Source: Acidobacteriota bacterium
GTDB taxonomy: Bacteria > Acidobacteriota > Aminicenantia > Aminicenantales > Saccharicenantaceae
DNA: 46,028 nucleotides
Direction: 5' to 3'
NCBI GenBank assembly: GCA_014894455.1
Contig: JADBLN010000020.1
Coordinates: 1-46,028, forward strand
This document shows, in pieces, positions 25,601-33,354 of the stretch. The position numbers and the translations under genes were made by a program. Numbering within the stretch: the stretch's first letter is position 1; every line of letters starts with the position of its first letter. A model generated the notes under the pieces. That model did no database searches, had not been told where the DNA came from, and was given only the letters and a program-made list of their open reading frames with translations.

Positions 25601-26516
25601 CGTCGAATTCCTCGTCCTTCTCTCCGCCTTTTTCTTAAGCCTGGTCATTCTCCTCTCCCGGGGGATCAAGAGCATGATCATCGTCCCCGTGCGCAAGCTC
25701 CTGGCCGGGACACGCGAGGTCGGACTGGGCAACCTCGAAGTGACCATCGAGCACCGCTCCCGCGACGAGATGATGACCCTCATCGACGGCTTCAACACGA
25801 TGATCCGGAACCTCAAGGCCCACGAGCAGGAACTGGCCGAGATGAGCAAGAAGGTGGCCTGGACCGAGATGGCCCGCAAGGTCGCCCACGAGATCAAGAA
25901 CCCGCTGACGCCCATCCAGCTGTCGGCCGAGCACGTCCTCAAGGTCTACGAGGACAAGCGGGGCGACCTGGACAAGACCCTCAAGGAATCCATGTCCTAC
26001 ATCATCAGCGAGGTCGAGAACCTGCGCCATATCGCCCAGGAATTCATGGAGATCGCCCGGGACACGACGGTCCGCAAGGAACCCGTCGACCTGCGCGTCC
26101 TCCTGGAGGAGACGCTCCAGCCTTACAGCCGGCTCCTGGCCGAGCGCATCCGCTTCAAGGTCGTCGCCGAGGGGTCGGACTTCCGGGCGAGCGGCGACGC
26201 GGCCAAGCTCAAAACGGCGTTCCGCAACATCGTCGCCAACGCCATCGAGGCCATCAGCCAGCAGGGGGACGTCGCGTTGTCGATCGGGCGCAAGGGGCCG
26301 GTCTTCACGATCTCCGTCCGCGACAGCGGGCCGGGCATGAGCAAGGAAACGGTCGACCGGATCTTCGACCTCTACTTCTCGACCAAGGACGCCGGCACCG
26401 GGCTCGGCCTGCCCATCGCCAAGAAGATCGTCGAGGAGCACGGCGGAGCTATCCGGGTCACGAGCGAGCCGGGCAAGGGGACGACAGTCGTGATCGATCT
26501 CCCGGCCGGCGAATGA
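22656..26516 (+). CDS. large NtrY-like membrane sensor histidine kinase with three sensor regions
   Basis: At 1286 residues this is far larger than usual kinases. One helix (about 11-31) precedes a first extracytoplasmic region (about 32-265). A block of about seven or eight helices (266-520) leads to a second extracytoplasmic region (about 520-775) with a Cache/PAS-like pattern. Two more helices enclose a third region (about 836-980), and a last helix joins a HAMP domain (about 1005-1055). The kinase core has His1078 in KVAHEIKNPLTP, followed by DSGPGM and GTGLGLPIAKKIVEEHGG ATP-binding motifs. The core resembles NtrY-type kinases. No response regulator is adjacent, so its target lies elsewhere. 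The coupled upstream secreted protein may help it sense. The signal is unknown. Confidence 0.88.
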   Translation: MAGRRFWTRNTLLTVSGAAVALALIVGALSLALPRFLSRDYDAKSLTSLRKQAVLTRQGFASLLASLESRKARFERLPLPAEAKDAYPLFQKEGLDPETEGIALGNGDGLFEVWYGNVLSLADQVGGEDLEVLKRSGSSFLVRSKASVYLIALQPLKDGGRMLAHFARLAFIPQFQSSHIRESHALRPAFRADFDIDYWDFREDVEGFEKFFGRHKDEFTGQPRQKNEIQTLFFPLRNETGRIMATVTLASPSLTAKLSRAREGLRLVLLLLLFAGGLAAVAFFWSSPDFRHGRDVVSGGLGAALLVGLRLLALPLGHLEKIQSLSLFKPSVAGFSSWGGLTRSPADIFLTSLAALGLASCLAVCALKPKHEDGDGFPAYLGIASSVLAAALAGGGILVLMKVFRHVVFNSNLSLLRWDFDVSRLALQLSLFLFLVAVLIVLAVAFRLALLGSRAKAASGVAVVLAATGAVFLDADRSLFLAAVSAALIAWLFAVAAIPNLTRRREIWFAGLVLTALWMSRSLDGLSVVRTHRLLETTLAHTILTQETWGNFLIEESLPGLDRGERLIVSFFKDPQNSEFAHSLWEKSPVAKFNWYSSLEVRDAEGNTLSRFSLNVPKILGGPPDLEPARDWTIVPYSQTFIGKEKDFLVGYKDYYDGGVRLGRVILYVSLDPEMLPFLYSANPYFEVLRTDSLPSLNQFDFGCEIFDLEGRSLFNPRKLTAGLSTGDLARLRASSTPFWSELRERGTVYDAYLFRSGERCYSLFSPRKDIKTRAVDFLRFFFLGLAAAMTVLLVVTMASGMASVRKPLWSFSNRVYASFLAVALVPLLLYTVFTRNLFDSLFTERFVEDAAIHASYAQGLMEAFLIIQGIEVSPYLAPSEDLALWISSTLSNDVILYGDAVLLASSRREFFDSGLLPEILDGEAYQALVYDRKPFFTQRTRLGGYSFQTLTVPYDFKNTTLFISLPFPFEKEQLTKATQEIVEFLVLLSAFFLSLVILLSRGIKSMIIVPVRKLLAGTREVGLGNLEVTIEHRSRDEMMTLIDGFNTMIRNLKAHEQELAEMSKKVAWTEMARKVAHEIKNPLTPIQLSAEHVLKVYEDKRGDLDKTLKESMSYIISEVENLRHIAQEFMEIARDTTVRKEPVDLRVLLEETLQPYSRLLAERIRFKVVAEGSDFRASGDAAKLKTAFRNIVANAIEAISQQGDVALSIGRKGPVFTISVRDSGPGMSKETVDRIFDLYFSTKDAGTGLGLPIAKKIVEEHGGAIRVTSEPGKGTTVVIDLPAGE

Positions 26517-26640
26517 GTCAATGGACGAGCCTTCGCGGCGGAAGTGGACCGCGGCGCCCCGCCCGCCCCGGCCGCTGTGGCGTTTTCGTCCGGTTTCTGA
26601 GAAAATAGCGGCAGCGCCGGACGCCGAAAGGAAACCCGCG

Positions 26641-27156
26641 ATGGCCAAAACCCTCGTCACCTACTTCACCCGGACGGGCAACACGAAGCTCGTCGCCGAA
26701 GCCATCTTCGAAACCCTGCCGGGCGACAAGACGCTCAAGCCGATGGCCGAGGCGGGCGACCTCGGGCCCTACCAGCTCATCTTCGCCGGCTTCCCCGTCC
26801 AGACCCACAGCGTTCCCTATCCGGCGGAAATTTTCCTGAAGACGATCCCCGAAGGAAAAAAGCTCGCCCTTTTTTCCACCCACGGCTCGGTGACGGGAAG
26901 CCGGCTCTCCCGGGAAGCGCTCGAGTACGCCTCCGTCCTCATCGCCAAGGCCAAGCTCGTCGGGACGTTCTCCTGCCGGGGAAAGGTGTCGATGAAGGCC
27001 CTCGAGATCCTGATGCAATCGCCCGAGCACGAGGCCTGGGCCGACATGGCGGCCTCGGCGGCCACCCATCCCGACGCGAGCGACCTCGAGGAAGCCCGGG
27101 CCTTCGCCCGCTGGATCGTGACCATCAGCACTCAGGGTCACTACCAGGGGCTCTGA
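26641..27156 (+). CDS. flavodoxin-like protein
   Basis: The 171-residue product begins MAKTLVTYFTRTGNTK, the FMN phosphate-binding loop of flavodoxins, followed by FAGFPVQTHSVP and the FSTHGSVTG segment where the isoalloxazine ring sits. It should be a cytoplasmic FMN electron carrier or NAD(P)H-dependent oxidoreductase partner. The start at 26641 is preceded by AAGGAAA; the ORF-track start at 26521 adds 40 basic, proline-rich residues that do not belong to the fold. A FSCRGK cysteine is present, as in flavodoxin-domain reductases, but no ferredoxin domain is fused. It lies 124 bp after the kinase gene, a gap with no clear promoter, and converges with the NIF3 gene. Confidence 0.82.
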   Translation: MAKTLVTYFTRTGNTKLVAEAIFETLPGDKTLKPMAEAGDLGPYQLIFAGFPVQTHSVPYPAEIFLKTIPEGKKLALFSTHGSVTGSRLSREALEYASVLIAKAKLVGTFSCRGKVSMKALEILMQSPEHEAWADMAASAATHPDASDLEEARAFARWIVTISTQGHYQGL

Positions 27157-27166
27157 AGCCCCCGGC

Positions 27167-28132
27167 TTAGCGCTCCGACGCCCGGATCCTCTCGAACCCC
27201 GATGCGTCGACGTAGCTCAGAGGTCCGTCTTTCTCCAGCTCGTCGAAGAGCAGGTTGAGTCCCAGCGTGTCGCTCGAGACGTGGCCGGCGATGATAACGT
27301 TCAGGTGGGCTTTCTTGGCGTTCTCGAGAGCCTCCTCGCTGATGTGCATCCCGACGATCGTACTCACGCCCGAGATGGCGTACTGCTCGTAGATCGTCTT
27401 GGCGCCCTCGGTCCCCCCGGTCATCTCCATGGAGATCTTCCCGCACCGGGCGTTCTCCGAACCGCTGACGATCTTCGGCCCTGCCATCCGCCGGACGGCC
27501 TTCCCGTATTCGGGGATCCTCTTCAGCGCGTCGACGGCGTCCTTGAGCCGCGCCGGTCTTTCTTTTTCGAACAGCGCGGTAAGGTAGGTGTTGACGCAGT
27601 TGTCGGCGGGTGTGTGGACGCACATCATCGGGAGGCCGAGGAGGCGGGCCGCGTCGACCGCCCGGTTGTGGTTCACCGGGAGGACGCGGCGTTCCACTTC
27701 GCCGATCCGCTTGTCCATGAGCTGTTCGGCGACGGAGATGTTGACGCCGAAGGCGGCCAGCATGTCCGACTGCAGGCGCATGACCTCGGGCAGCTGGGCC
27801 AGGGCGATGCCCTGGGGATGATGGGCGATGACCAGGTCGATCTTCTCGGCGCGGTCCCTGTTCAAGGTGTAGGCGAGGAGGACCTCGCCCACTTCCATGT
27901 CGATCCCGACGATGACTTTTTTGACCTCGGTCGCCGGGTCGCCGGCGAGGATCCGCGTGTCGGCGTACGGGTTGAACAGGCGGTCCTCCTCCCAGCCGTC
28001 GCGCTCATCCTCCTTGAGCTTCTTGGACTTCGTCCGTTCGTCGTCCAGGATCCTGCGGAGCTCCTTGGGGCCCCTCGGGTCGTTGGCCATGCCGGCGGCG
28101 ACGGCCTTTCTGTACAGTGTCTTGAGCTTCAT
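27167..28132 (-). CDS. NIF3-like dinuclear metal-binding protein
   Basis: The 321-residue product resembles the NIF3/YbgI family (annotated as GTP cyclohydrolase I type 2-like). Metal-ligand candidates are the IAHHPQG histidines, the NHNRAVD segment and the MHISEEAL/IIAGHVSSD pair near the C-terminus. Members form hexameric rings with a two-metal centre; their real activity is still debated. The start is MKLKTLYRK at 28132, with AAAGGAA upstream, and not the 547-residue track ORF whose extra N-terminus is out-of-gene read-through. It is the last gene of a three-gene minus-strand run with a CoA-transferase and a shortened acyl-CoA dehydrogenase homologue. No functional link to them is known to me. 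Confidence 0.85.
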   Translation of the reverse strand: MKLKTLYRKAVAAGMANDPRGPKELRRILDDERTKSKKLKEDERDGWEEDRLFNPYADTRILAGDPATEVKKVIVGIDMEVGEVLLAYTLNRDRAEKIDLVIAHHPQGIALAQLPEVMRLQSDMLAAFGVNISVAEQLMDKRIGEVERRVLPVNHNRAVDAARLLGLPMMCVHTPADNCVNTYLTALFEKERPARLKDAVDALKRIPEYGKAVRRMAGPKIVSGSENARCGKISMEMTGGTEGAKTIYEQYAISGVSTIVGMHISEEALENAKKAHLNVIIAGHVSSDTLGLNLLFDELEKDGPLSYVDASGFERIRASER

Positions 28133-28146
28133 GGTCGGTTCCTTTC

Positions 28147-28773
28147 TTATTCGGATGAGAACTCGTCCTCGGGGAGGTTGTCCCTTGTCCAGACTTCCCC
28201 GAGCAAACCGAGCGCCACGGACCTGGATTCGCGGCCGAGAGCGAGCGCCTTCTCGTAGAGGGGGACCGATTCCGCCTCGCCCCAGTCCCGTTCGCCTCGG
28301 GCCAGGAGATGGCAGAGCCGGCAGGCCCCGAGACGCAGGATCTCGACCCCGGAAGCGAGGCCGGCCAGGCCCCCCTGGAGTTCGCGGCAGCCCATGAGGC
28401 TGCTCTCGAAAAAGCCCAGGTCGCGGGCCTCCCGGGCCCCGGCTTCGAAGACAAAGGCCGCTGTGCCGACGATCCGGGCGAGCCGAAAGAGTCTCTCTTC
28501 CGGTGAGCTTCCCGCCTTGCCGGATATCCACCGTTTCATGAGGTCGAGCCCGAGCCGGGGCCGGTAGAACGACGCCTCTTCGATGATCAAGACCCCTTCG
28601 CTCACGCCGGAGAACGCCGGAAATCCATCGCCACCCGGGGGGATCCTGAGATCCCGCAGGATCGACAGCGACGGCGAGGAAACACCCCGGCAGAGGGCCT
28701 CCCCCTCCCGGCGGAAGTAATCGCGGGCTTTTCTGCGGAGGGTTGTCTGCTCGTCCGTCCAGAACGCGTCCAC
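28147..28773 (-). CDS. shortened acyl-CoA-dehydrogenase-like protein lacking the middle domain
   Basis: This 208-residue product begins like an acyl-CoA dehydrogenase N-terminal helical domain (FWTDEQTTLRRKARDYFRREGE). Its second half (RLARIVGTAAFVFEAGAREARD, then LQGGLAGLASGVEILRLGACRL and RESRSVALGLLGEVW) fits the C-terminal four-helix domain. The central beta-barrel that grips FAD and substrate is missing, and the catalytic-glutamate YEGT motif is absent. Length is about half the normal 380 residues. It is therefore unlikely to be an active dehydrogenase, but the frame is intact and sits in a tight operon, so it is not an obvious pseudogene. Start GTG at 28773, 11 bp after the CoA-transferase stop, with AGGGGGG upstream. 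Assignment is by eye and needs structure comparison. Confidence 0.6.
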   Translation of the reverse strand: MDAFWTDEQTTLRRKARDYFRREGEALCRGVSSPSLSILRDLRIPPGGDGFPAFSGVSEGVLIIEEASFYRPRLGLDLMKRWISGKAGSSPEERLFRLARIVGTAAFVFEAGAREARDLGFFESSLMGCRELQGGLAGLASGVEILRLGACRLCHLLARGERDWGEAESVPLYEKALALGRESRSVALGLLGEVWTRDNLPEDEFSSE

Positions 28774-28784
28774 GCGTTCCCCCC

Positions 28785-29957
28785 TCAGCGGGATCGGCCG
28801 CGGACGACACCGGCCGCTTCGAGCTCCGCCAGTTCCCGATCGGTGACGCCGAGTTCGCTCAGCACTTCAGCGGTGTGCTCGCCGTGCCCAGGGCATGCCG
28901 GACGCCCTTTTTCCCGCCTGTCCCGGAGCGGATGCCCCAGGAGAATATTGGCCTGTCCAACCGCGGCCGTTTCGATGACGAGACCGCGGTGCTTCACCTG
29001 GGGGTCGCTCAAGACCTCGTCGAGCGAAGGGACGATCTCGCAGCAGAAATCGGTGTTCCTGAGGAGTTCCGCCCATTCATCCCGGGTCCGGCCGGCGAAC
29101 AGGGCTTCGAGGAGGGCAAAATCCTCGGGGCGTTCGGAAAACTGGAGGGGGAGCAGATCTTCCCGTTCCGTCGCCCGGCAGAAGGCCTCCCAGAATTTTC
29201 TCTCCAGGGCGGCCAGGCAGACGTCCCGGCCGTCGCGGGTCCGGTAGACGTTGTAGCAGGGATGCTTGCCGGTCAGCGGCAGGCGGCCCCGGCCGCCCCG
29301 CTCCCCGGCGGCGTATTCGGCGACGGGCATGACCATCCAGGCGAGGGCGCTGTCGAGCATCCCGATGTCCAGGTAACGGCCCTCGCCCGTCCGTTCGCTC
29401 TCCCGGAGATAGGCCAGGATCCCGGCGGCGGCGTACATGGCCGAGCTCAGGTCGGCGATCTGGACGGGAGGGATGGCCGGAGCGGCGTCCGGGCGGCCGC
29501 ACAACCCGAGAATGCCGGAGCGGGCCAGGAAATCGAGGTCGTGGCCTGCGCGGTCCCGGTCCGGGCCGTCCTGGCCGAACCCGGAGATGGAGCAGTAGAC
29601 GACGCGTGGGTTGACCGCCTTCACCGCTTCGTAGCCGATGCCCAGTCGGTCGACCGTGCCCGGCCGGAAGCTCTCCACGACGACCCCGGCCGTCGCCGCC
29701 AGCCTCAGGAATAACTCGCGTCCGGCCTTGGTCTTGAGGTTGAGGGAGACGCTCTTCTTGCCGGGGTTCAAGGCCAGGAAATAAGCGCTCTGGCCGCCGA
29801 TGAAAGGGCCCATGGCCCGGATGTAGTCGCCGCCCTCGACGTCCTCGACCTTGACGACCTCGGCCCCGAGGTCGGCCAGCAGGAGCGTGCAGAAGGGCCC
29901 GGGCAGGAGCCGGGAGAGGTCGAGAACCCGGACACCGCGCAACGGCTTGTCATTCAT
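28785..29957 (-). CDS. CaiB/BaiF family III CoA-transferase or alpha-methylacyl-CoA racemase
   Basis: The 390-residue enzyme shows the family III CoA-transferase signature from its first residues: LRGVRVLDLSRLLPGPFCTLLLADLGAEVVKVE. Further motifs are ESFRPGTVDRLGIGYE, SISGFGQDGP and AGHDLDFLARSG. The AGHDLDF histidine-aspartate pair with IADLSSAM recalls the racemase subgroup (AMACR), so the enzyme either moves CoA between carboxylic acids or epimerises 2-methylacyl-CoA. It leads the operon with the shortened acyl-CoA dehydrogenase homologue and NIF3 protein. GGGGAG lies just upstream of the ATG at 29957. It is divergent from a FabH-type synthase, which is also an acyl-thioester enzyme. Confidence 0.9.
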   Translation of the reverse strand: MNDKPLRGVRVLDLSRLLPGPFCTLLLADLGAEVVKVEDVEGGDYIRAMGPFIGGQSAYFLALNPGKKSVSLNLKTKAGRELFLRLAATAGVVVESFRPGTVDRLGIGYEAVKAVNPRVVYCSISGFGQDGPDRDRAGHDLDFLARSGILGLCGRPDAAPAIPPVQIADLSSAMYAAAGILAYLRESERTGEGRYLDIGMLDSALAWMVMPVAEYAAGERGGRGRLPLTGKHPCYNVYRTRDGRDVCLAALERKFWEAFCRATEREDLLPLQFSERPEDFALLEALFAGRTRDEWAELLRNTDFCCEIVPSLDEVLSDPQVKHRGLVIETAAVGQANILLGHPLRDRREKGRPACPGHGEHTAEVLSELGVTDRELAELEAAGVVRGRSR

Positions 29958-30029
29958 GGTCTCCCCCCTATTTAGCAGAAAGGGACGGCCGGGTCAAACG
30001 CGGGGCCGCGGGGAAGCTCCTCCCGCCAT

Positions 30030-30058
30030 TTGACAATCCCACGCTCCCTTATAATAAT
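30030..30058 (+). promoter_or_regulatory. strong promoter of the FabH-type gene
   Basis: A perfect TTGACA (30030-30035), 17 bp and AATAAT (30053-30058); an overlapping perfect TATAAT (30050-30055) has too short a spacer. The leader of about 64 nt contains a small GGGC/GCCC stem followed by TTTTTT, which might act as a weak attenuator. Confidence 0.55.
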
Positions 30059-30128
30059 AGCAGGGTTGTCATATGGGCTTGGCCCTTTTTTACATGCCGA
30101 AAAAATAAAGCGAGGAGTTTTGGCGCGC

Positions 30129-31232
30129 ATGAGAGTAGAGATTGCGGGCACCGGAAAATGCCTGCCCGGGAAGGATGTCCCCGGCAGGATCGTGACCAAC
30201 GACGAGATCGTCCGGATCCTCCTGTCGCACAAGGCGATCAAGCCGGGGACCGACAGGCCCTGGCTACCCGAGGAGCTGACCCCGCAGAGGATCGTCGACC
30301 TCGTCGGCATCCGGGAACGTCAGTGGGTCGATAACAGCGTCAACACCTCCGACCTGGCCCTCGTCGCGGCCGAAAAAGCCCTGGCCGAGGCCGGAATCGG
30401 CTGGCGGGACATCGGCATCCTGGCGGTCGGAAGCTCGACGCCCGAGGCCATCTTCCCCTCGACGGCCTGCATGGTCCTGAACAAGGCCGTTCAGAAGAGA
30501 ACGGCGTCCGGAGAGTGGGAGGCCAAGGACGCCAAGACGATCCTCCGGATTCCGGCCTTCGACCTCCTGGCCGCGTGCACGAGCGGCCTTTATGCGATCG
30601 ACCTCGTCCGCAAGCACCTTCTCTTCGAAGAGACCGAGGCCGAGTACGGCCTGGCCATCGGCTCCGAGGTCCTCAGCCGGCTCCTCGATTTTTCCGACAC
30701 CAACGCCGACCTCTGGGGGGACGCCGCGGCAGCCGTCGTCCTGAAAAGGACCGCGGGGACGTCCGGGATCATCTGTTCCGAAACGGGCACGGACTCCTGG
30801 GGTATCGAGACCGCGTACAGCGCCGGCAAGGACACGCGATATCACGAAACCCCGGTCCATCCGAACATCGCCATCCGCGGGCATGACATCCAGAAATTTG
30901 TCCTGAAGATCATCCCCGAGCTGATCATGAGGACGATCGATAAGGCCAACCGGATCCCGGGCAAAACCCGGGACATCGCATTGAGCGACGTGGACCTGTT
31001 CATCTGCCACCAGGCTAACGCCCGGATCTTCGCATTCCCGGCGAAAAAGCTGGGCATCCCCCTCGAAAAATTCTACGTCAACGTCGATCGCCGGGGCAAC
31101 TGCTCCTCCGCATCGGTCCTTCTGGCCTTGCGCGAGGCCGTCGAAGAAGGCAGGGTAAAGAAGGGCGACCTGGTCATGCTCCTGGGCTTCGGCGGCGGAC
31201 TAACCTGGGCCTCGATGCTGGTCGAGTGGTGA
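30129..31232 (+). CDS. 3-oxoacyl-ACP synthase III-type (FabH-like) condensing enzyme
   Basis: The 367-residue enzyme has the thiolase-fold triad of ketoacyl synthase III: Cys150 in AACTSG, His294 in CHQANARIF and Asn324 in GNCSSAS. The 30-residue His-Asn spacing is that of FabH. It condenses an acyl-CoA with malonyl-ACP to start fatty-acid (or related) chains. An insertion around residues 60-80 (IKPGTDRPWLPEELTP) and another near 130 make it slightly longer than E. coli FabH, so a specialised starter substrate is possible. I chose the ATG at 30129 because the domain begins there, though GAGGAG is 11 bp away. The 30030 start in the track coincides with the -35 box and is rejected. It overlaps the next gene by one base. 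Confidence 0.88.
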   Translation: MRVEIAGTGKCLPGKDVPGRIVTNDEIVRILLSHKAIKPGTDRPWLPEELTPQRIVDLVGIRERQWVDNSVNTSDLALVAAEKALAEAGIGWRDIGILAVGSSTPEAIFPSTACMVLNKAVQKRTASGEWEAKDAKTILRIPAFDLLAACTSGLYAIDLVRKHLLFEETEAEYGLAIGSEVLSRLLDFSDTNADLWGDAAAAVVLKRTAGTSGIICSETGTDSWGIETAYSAGKDTRYHETPVHPNIAIRGHDIQKFVLKIIPELIMRTIDKANRIPGKTRDIALSDVDLFICHQANARIFAFPAKKLGIPLEKFYVNVDRRGNCSSASVLLALREAVEEGRVKKGDLVMLLGFGGGLTWASMLVEW

Positions 31233-31483
31233 TGGGATTTTTTCGTTTCGTCCTCTTCCTCTTCCTCGCCTACGTCGCCTTCCTGTTCGTCCGGATCTAT
31301 CTGGGCTTGAAGCGCGCCGGACAGCGGCCGCGGCAGGCCCCGCGCCAGGTTCGGGGAGAGATGGTCAAGGACGAGGTCTGCAACACCTACATCCCCCGCG
31401 AGGAAGCCCTGACCGAAGTCCGCGACGGCGTCGAGCGCTACTTCTGCTCCGAGGAGTGCCGCCGGAAATCCAAGCAGAACTGA
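31232..31483 (+). CDS. small membrane protein with C-terminal Cys zinc-ribbon-like motif
   Basis: The 83-residue product has one N-terminal membrane helix (FFRFVLFLFLAYVAFLFV) and a soluble tail with VCNTYIPREEAL and RYFCSEECRRKS. The cysteine pattern resembles PP0621-type or YHS-like metal-binding tails. Its ATG at 31232 overlaps the FabH-type stop (TGATG), so it is translationally coupled; the GTG at 31226 in the track is less likely. Function is unknown. Coupling suggests a membrane-side accessory to the condensing enzyme, but such proteins also occur elsewhere without it. Confidence 0.72.
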   Translation: MGFFRFVLFLFLAYVAFLFVRIYLGLKRAGQRPRQAPRQVRGEMVKDEVCNTYIPREEALTEVRDGVERYFCSEECRRKSKQN

Positions 31484-31496
31484 CCGCGGCGACGGC

Positions 31497-31790
31497 CTAT
31501 TCGGGAAGAAAGACGACCTGGAAATCGCGGAACTCGCCCGTCGAAGCCTCGTGCCGGACGTCGAAGCTGTCCACCCGGGCCAGGCGCGGCCCCTCCCGGA
31601 GGCGCCCCAGGAAAGCTTCGATGTTCTCCCCCGACCCCTCGGCCAGGACCTCGACCCGGCCATCCGGGAGGTTGCGGGCCCAACCGGTGATCCCCATCCT
31701 GCCGGCGAATTTCTCCGCGAAGAAACGGTAGGCGACGCCCTGGACGCGGCCGCCGGCGAAGACGCGCACTCTGACTAGGTCCGATCCCAT
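31497..31790 (-). CDS. acyP: acylphosphatase
   Basis: The 97-residue protein carries the two acylphosphatase signatures: GRVQGVAYRFF with catalytic Arg22 and GWARNLPDG with Asn40. It hydrolyses acyl phosphates such as carbamoyl or acetyl phosphate in the cytoplasm. Length matches the family. It is the last gene of a five-gene minus-strand run and begins 10 bp after the GcvPB stop. AGGGA precedes the ATG at 31790. The link with glycine cleavage genes may be only positional. Confidence 0.95.
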   Translation of the reverse strand: MGSDLVRVRVFAGGRVQGVAYRFFAEKFAGRMGITGWARNLPDGRVEVLAEGSGENIEAFLGRLREGPRLARVDSFDVRHEASTGEFRDFQVVFLPE

Positions 31791-31800
31791 GCCATTTTCC

Positions 31801-33354
31801 CTAGCGGATCCTTTCGTGGCCGTGCTTTTTCAGGTAGGCGCGCCAGGTTATCGCCCATTGGGCCGGGTCGTCGAACCAGCCCGGGTCGATGCGATGGACG
31901 ACGCTGTTATAGGGCGCTCCCTTGACCTTGGCCGGGTCGGTATAGGCTTCTTCGGCGATCTTCTCCAGGGCGGCCAGGTACTCGTCGATCTCGGCCTTGG
32001 AGTAGGACTCCGTCGGCTCGATGGTGAACGGCTCGGGGACGATGAACGGATGATGGCTCGACCAGAGATGGAATCCGAAATCGGCCATCCGGAGAGTGAC
32101 GTCCTCGGTCGTGACGCCCGTGTCCGCGTGGAGCTTTTCCCAGCTGTAGCGGACTTGTTCGATCCGGTGCCGGCCCGGAGCGAAAGGAGCGCTCGCCCCC
32201 CGTATTTTCTTGACCTTGGAGAGAATGTAATTGTTGTTGAGCACGGCCACGTTCGCCACTTCCCGCAGACCTTTTTCGCCGAGACTCATGACCCACGCGT
32301 AGGCCTTGAGGACCGCCGGGAAAACGCCGTGAAAGCTGCGGACCTTGCCGATCGTGCGGGCCAGGTCGTAATGGAGGACATAGCGCCCGTCGGCGGTGCG
32401 ATCGACGATGGGGACGGGAAGAAAATCGGCGAGCCGGACGGTGACGCCGAGCGCACCGCAGGCTGGACCGCCGCAGCCATGGGGCGTCCCGAACGTCTTG
32501 TGGAGGTTGAAGAAACACATATCGAAACCCGCCTCGCGGGCCCGGGTGACCCCCAGGATGCCGTTGGCATTGGCCTGGTCGTAGCCGCACAACCCTCCGG
32601 CCCGGCGGACGAGGGCGGTGATCTCGTCGATCTTCGGGTTGAAGATGCCGGTGTCCTCGGGGTTCGTGATCAGGACGCCGGCCGTCCTGCCGGAGACGGC
32701 CTTTTCCAGGGCCTCGAGGTCGGGCAGGCCGTCTTCAGTCTGGCGGATGGTGATGACCTTGTAGCCCTTGACCGCCGCCGCGGCAGCGTCCGAAGGGTGG
32801 GAGAAGATCGTCGTGATGATCTCGTCGCGCGTTCCCCCTTCCCCGCGCGATTCGTGCCAGGCCTGGATGATCGAGACCATGGCCAGGATGGCCGCCGAGC
32901 CCGAGGCCGGCTGGAACGAGAAGCGGTCGAGGCCGGAAACCTCGCGGAGGAAGAGGTCCAGACCGTGGAAGATCTCCAGGGCGCCCTGGACGGTGCTTTC
33001 ATCCTGGAGCGGATGGAGCTCGGCGACCTTGGACGAGGCGGCCAAGACGTCGTTGACCTTCGGACTGTACTTGACCGTGCACGTCCCCTGCCCAATGTCG
33101 ACGTTGAGGTCGGCCCCGAGGTTTTCCTGGGATAGCCGCAGATAGTGTTTGAGGACGCGCATCTGGGAGATTTCCGGAAGGGCCGGAGGGGTCTTGCGGC
33201 GGAGCGCTTCGGGAACGGCCGAGATCCCGTCCCCGACCGCGTCGGACACGGCTTTTTCCGCCGGCGGCACGAGGATCCCCCTTTCGCCCGGCGTGCTCAG
33301 CTCGAAGATGACCTCTTCGTCCCACTTGGCCTGATGGAAAGCGCGGACTCTCAT
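31801..33354 (-). CDS. gcvPB: glycine dehydrogenase (decarboxylating) subunit 2
   Basis: The 517-residue product is the C-terminal half of split glycine decarboxylase (P-protein). FFNLHKTFGTPHGCGGP contains the PLP lysine and YDQANANGI precedes it; the C-terminal HPFIVPEPFTIEPTES is also characteristic. With GcvPA it decarboxylates glycine and passes the aminomethyl group to lipoyl-GcvH. Its ATG overlaps the GcvPA stop as ATGA, so the subunits are made together. The end TAG is 10 bp before acyP. Neither gcvH nor gcvT is in the window, so the rest of the system lies elsewhere. Length is slightly above the usual 480-490. Confidence 0.95.
   Translation of the reverse strand: MRVRAFHQAKWDEEVIFELSTPGERGILVPPAEKAVSDAVGDGISAVPEALRRKTPPALPEISQMRVLKHYLRLSQENLGADLNVDIGQGTCTVKYSPKVNDVLAASSKVAELHPLQDESTVQGALEIFHGLDLFLREVSGLDRFSFQPASGSAAILAMVSIIQAWHESRGEGGTRDEIITTIFSHPSDAAAAAVKGYKVITIRQTEDGLPDLEALEKAVSGRTAGVLITNPEDTGIFNPKIDEITALVRRAGGLCGYDQANANGILGVTRAREAGFDMCFFNLHKTFGTPHGCGGPACGALGVTVRLADFLPVPIVDRTADGRYVLHYDLARTIGKVRSFHGVFPAVLKAYAWVMSLGEKGLREVANVAVLNNNYILSKVKKIRGASAPFAPGRHRIEQVRYSWEKLHADTGVTTEDVTLRMADFGFHLWSSHHPFIVPEPFTIEPTESYSKAEIDEYLAALEKIAEEAYTDPAKVKGAPYNSVVHRIDPGWFDDPAQWAITWRAYLKKHGHERIR

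Noticed and set aside
28133-28810. N-terminal half of the 547-residue ORF ending in NIF3
   Set aside because: Reads through the shortened acyl-CoA dehydrogenase gene in the wrong frame; the NIF3 start with ribosome site is at 28132.
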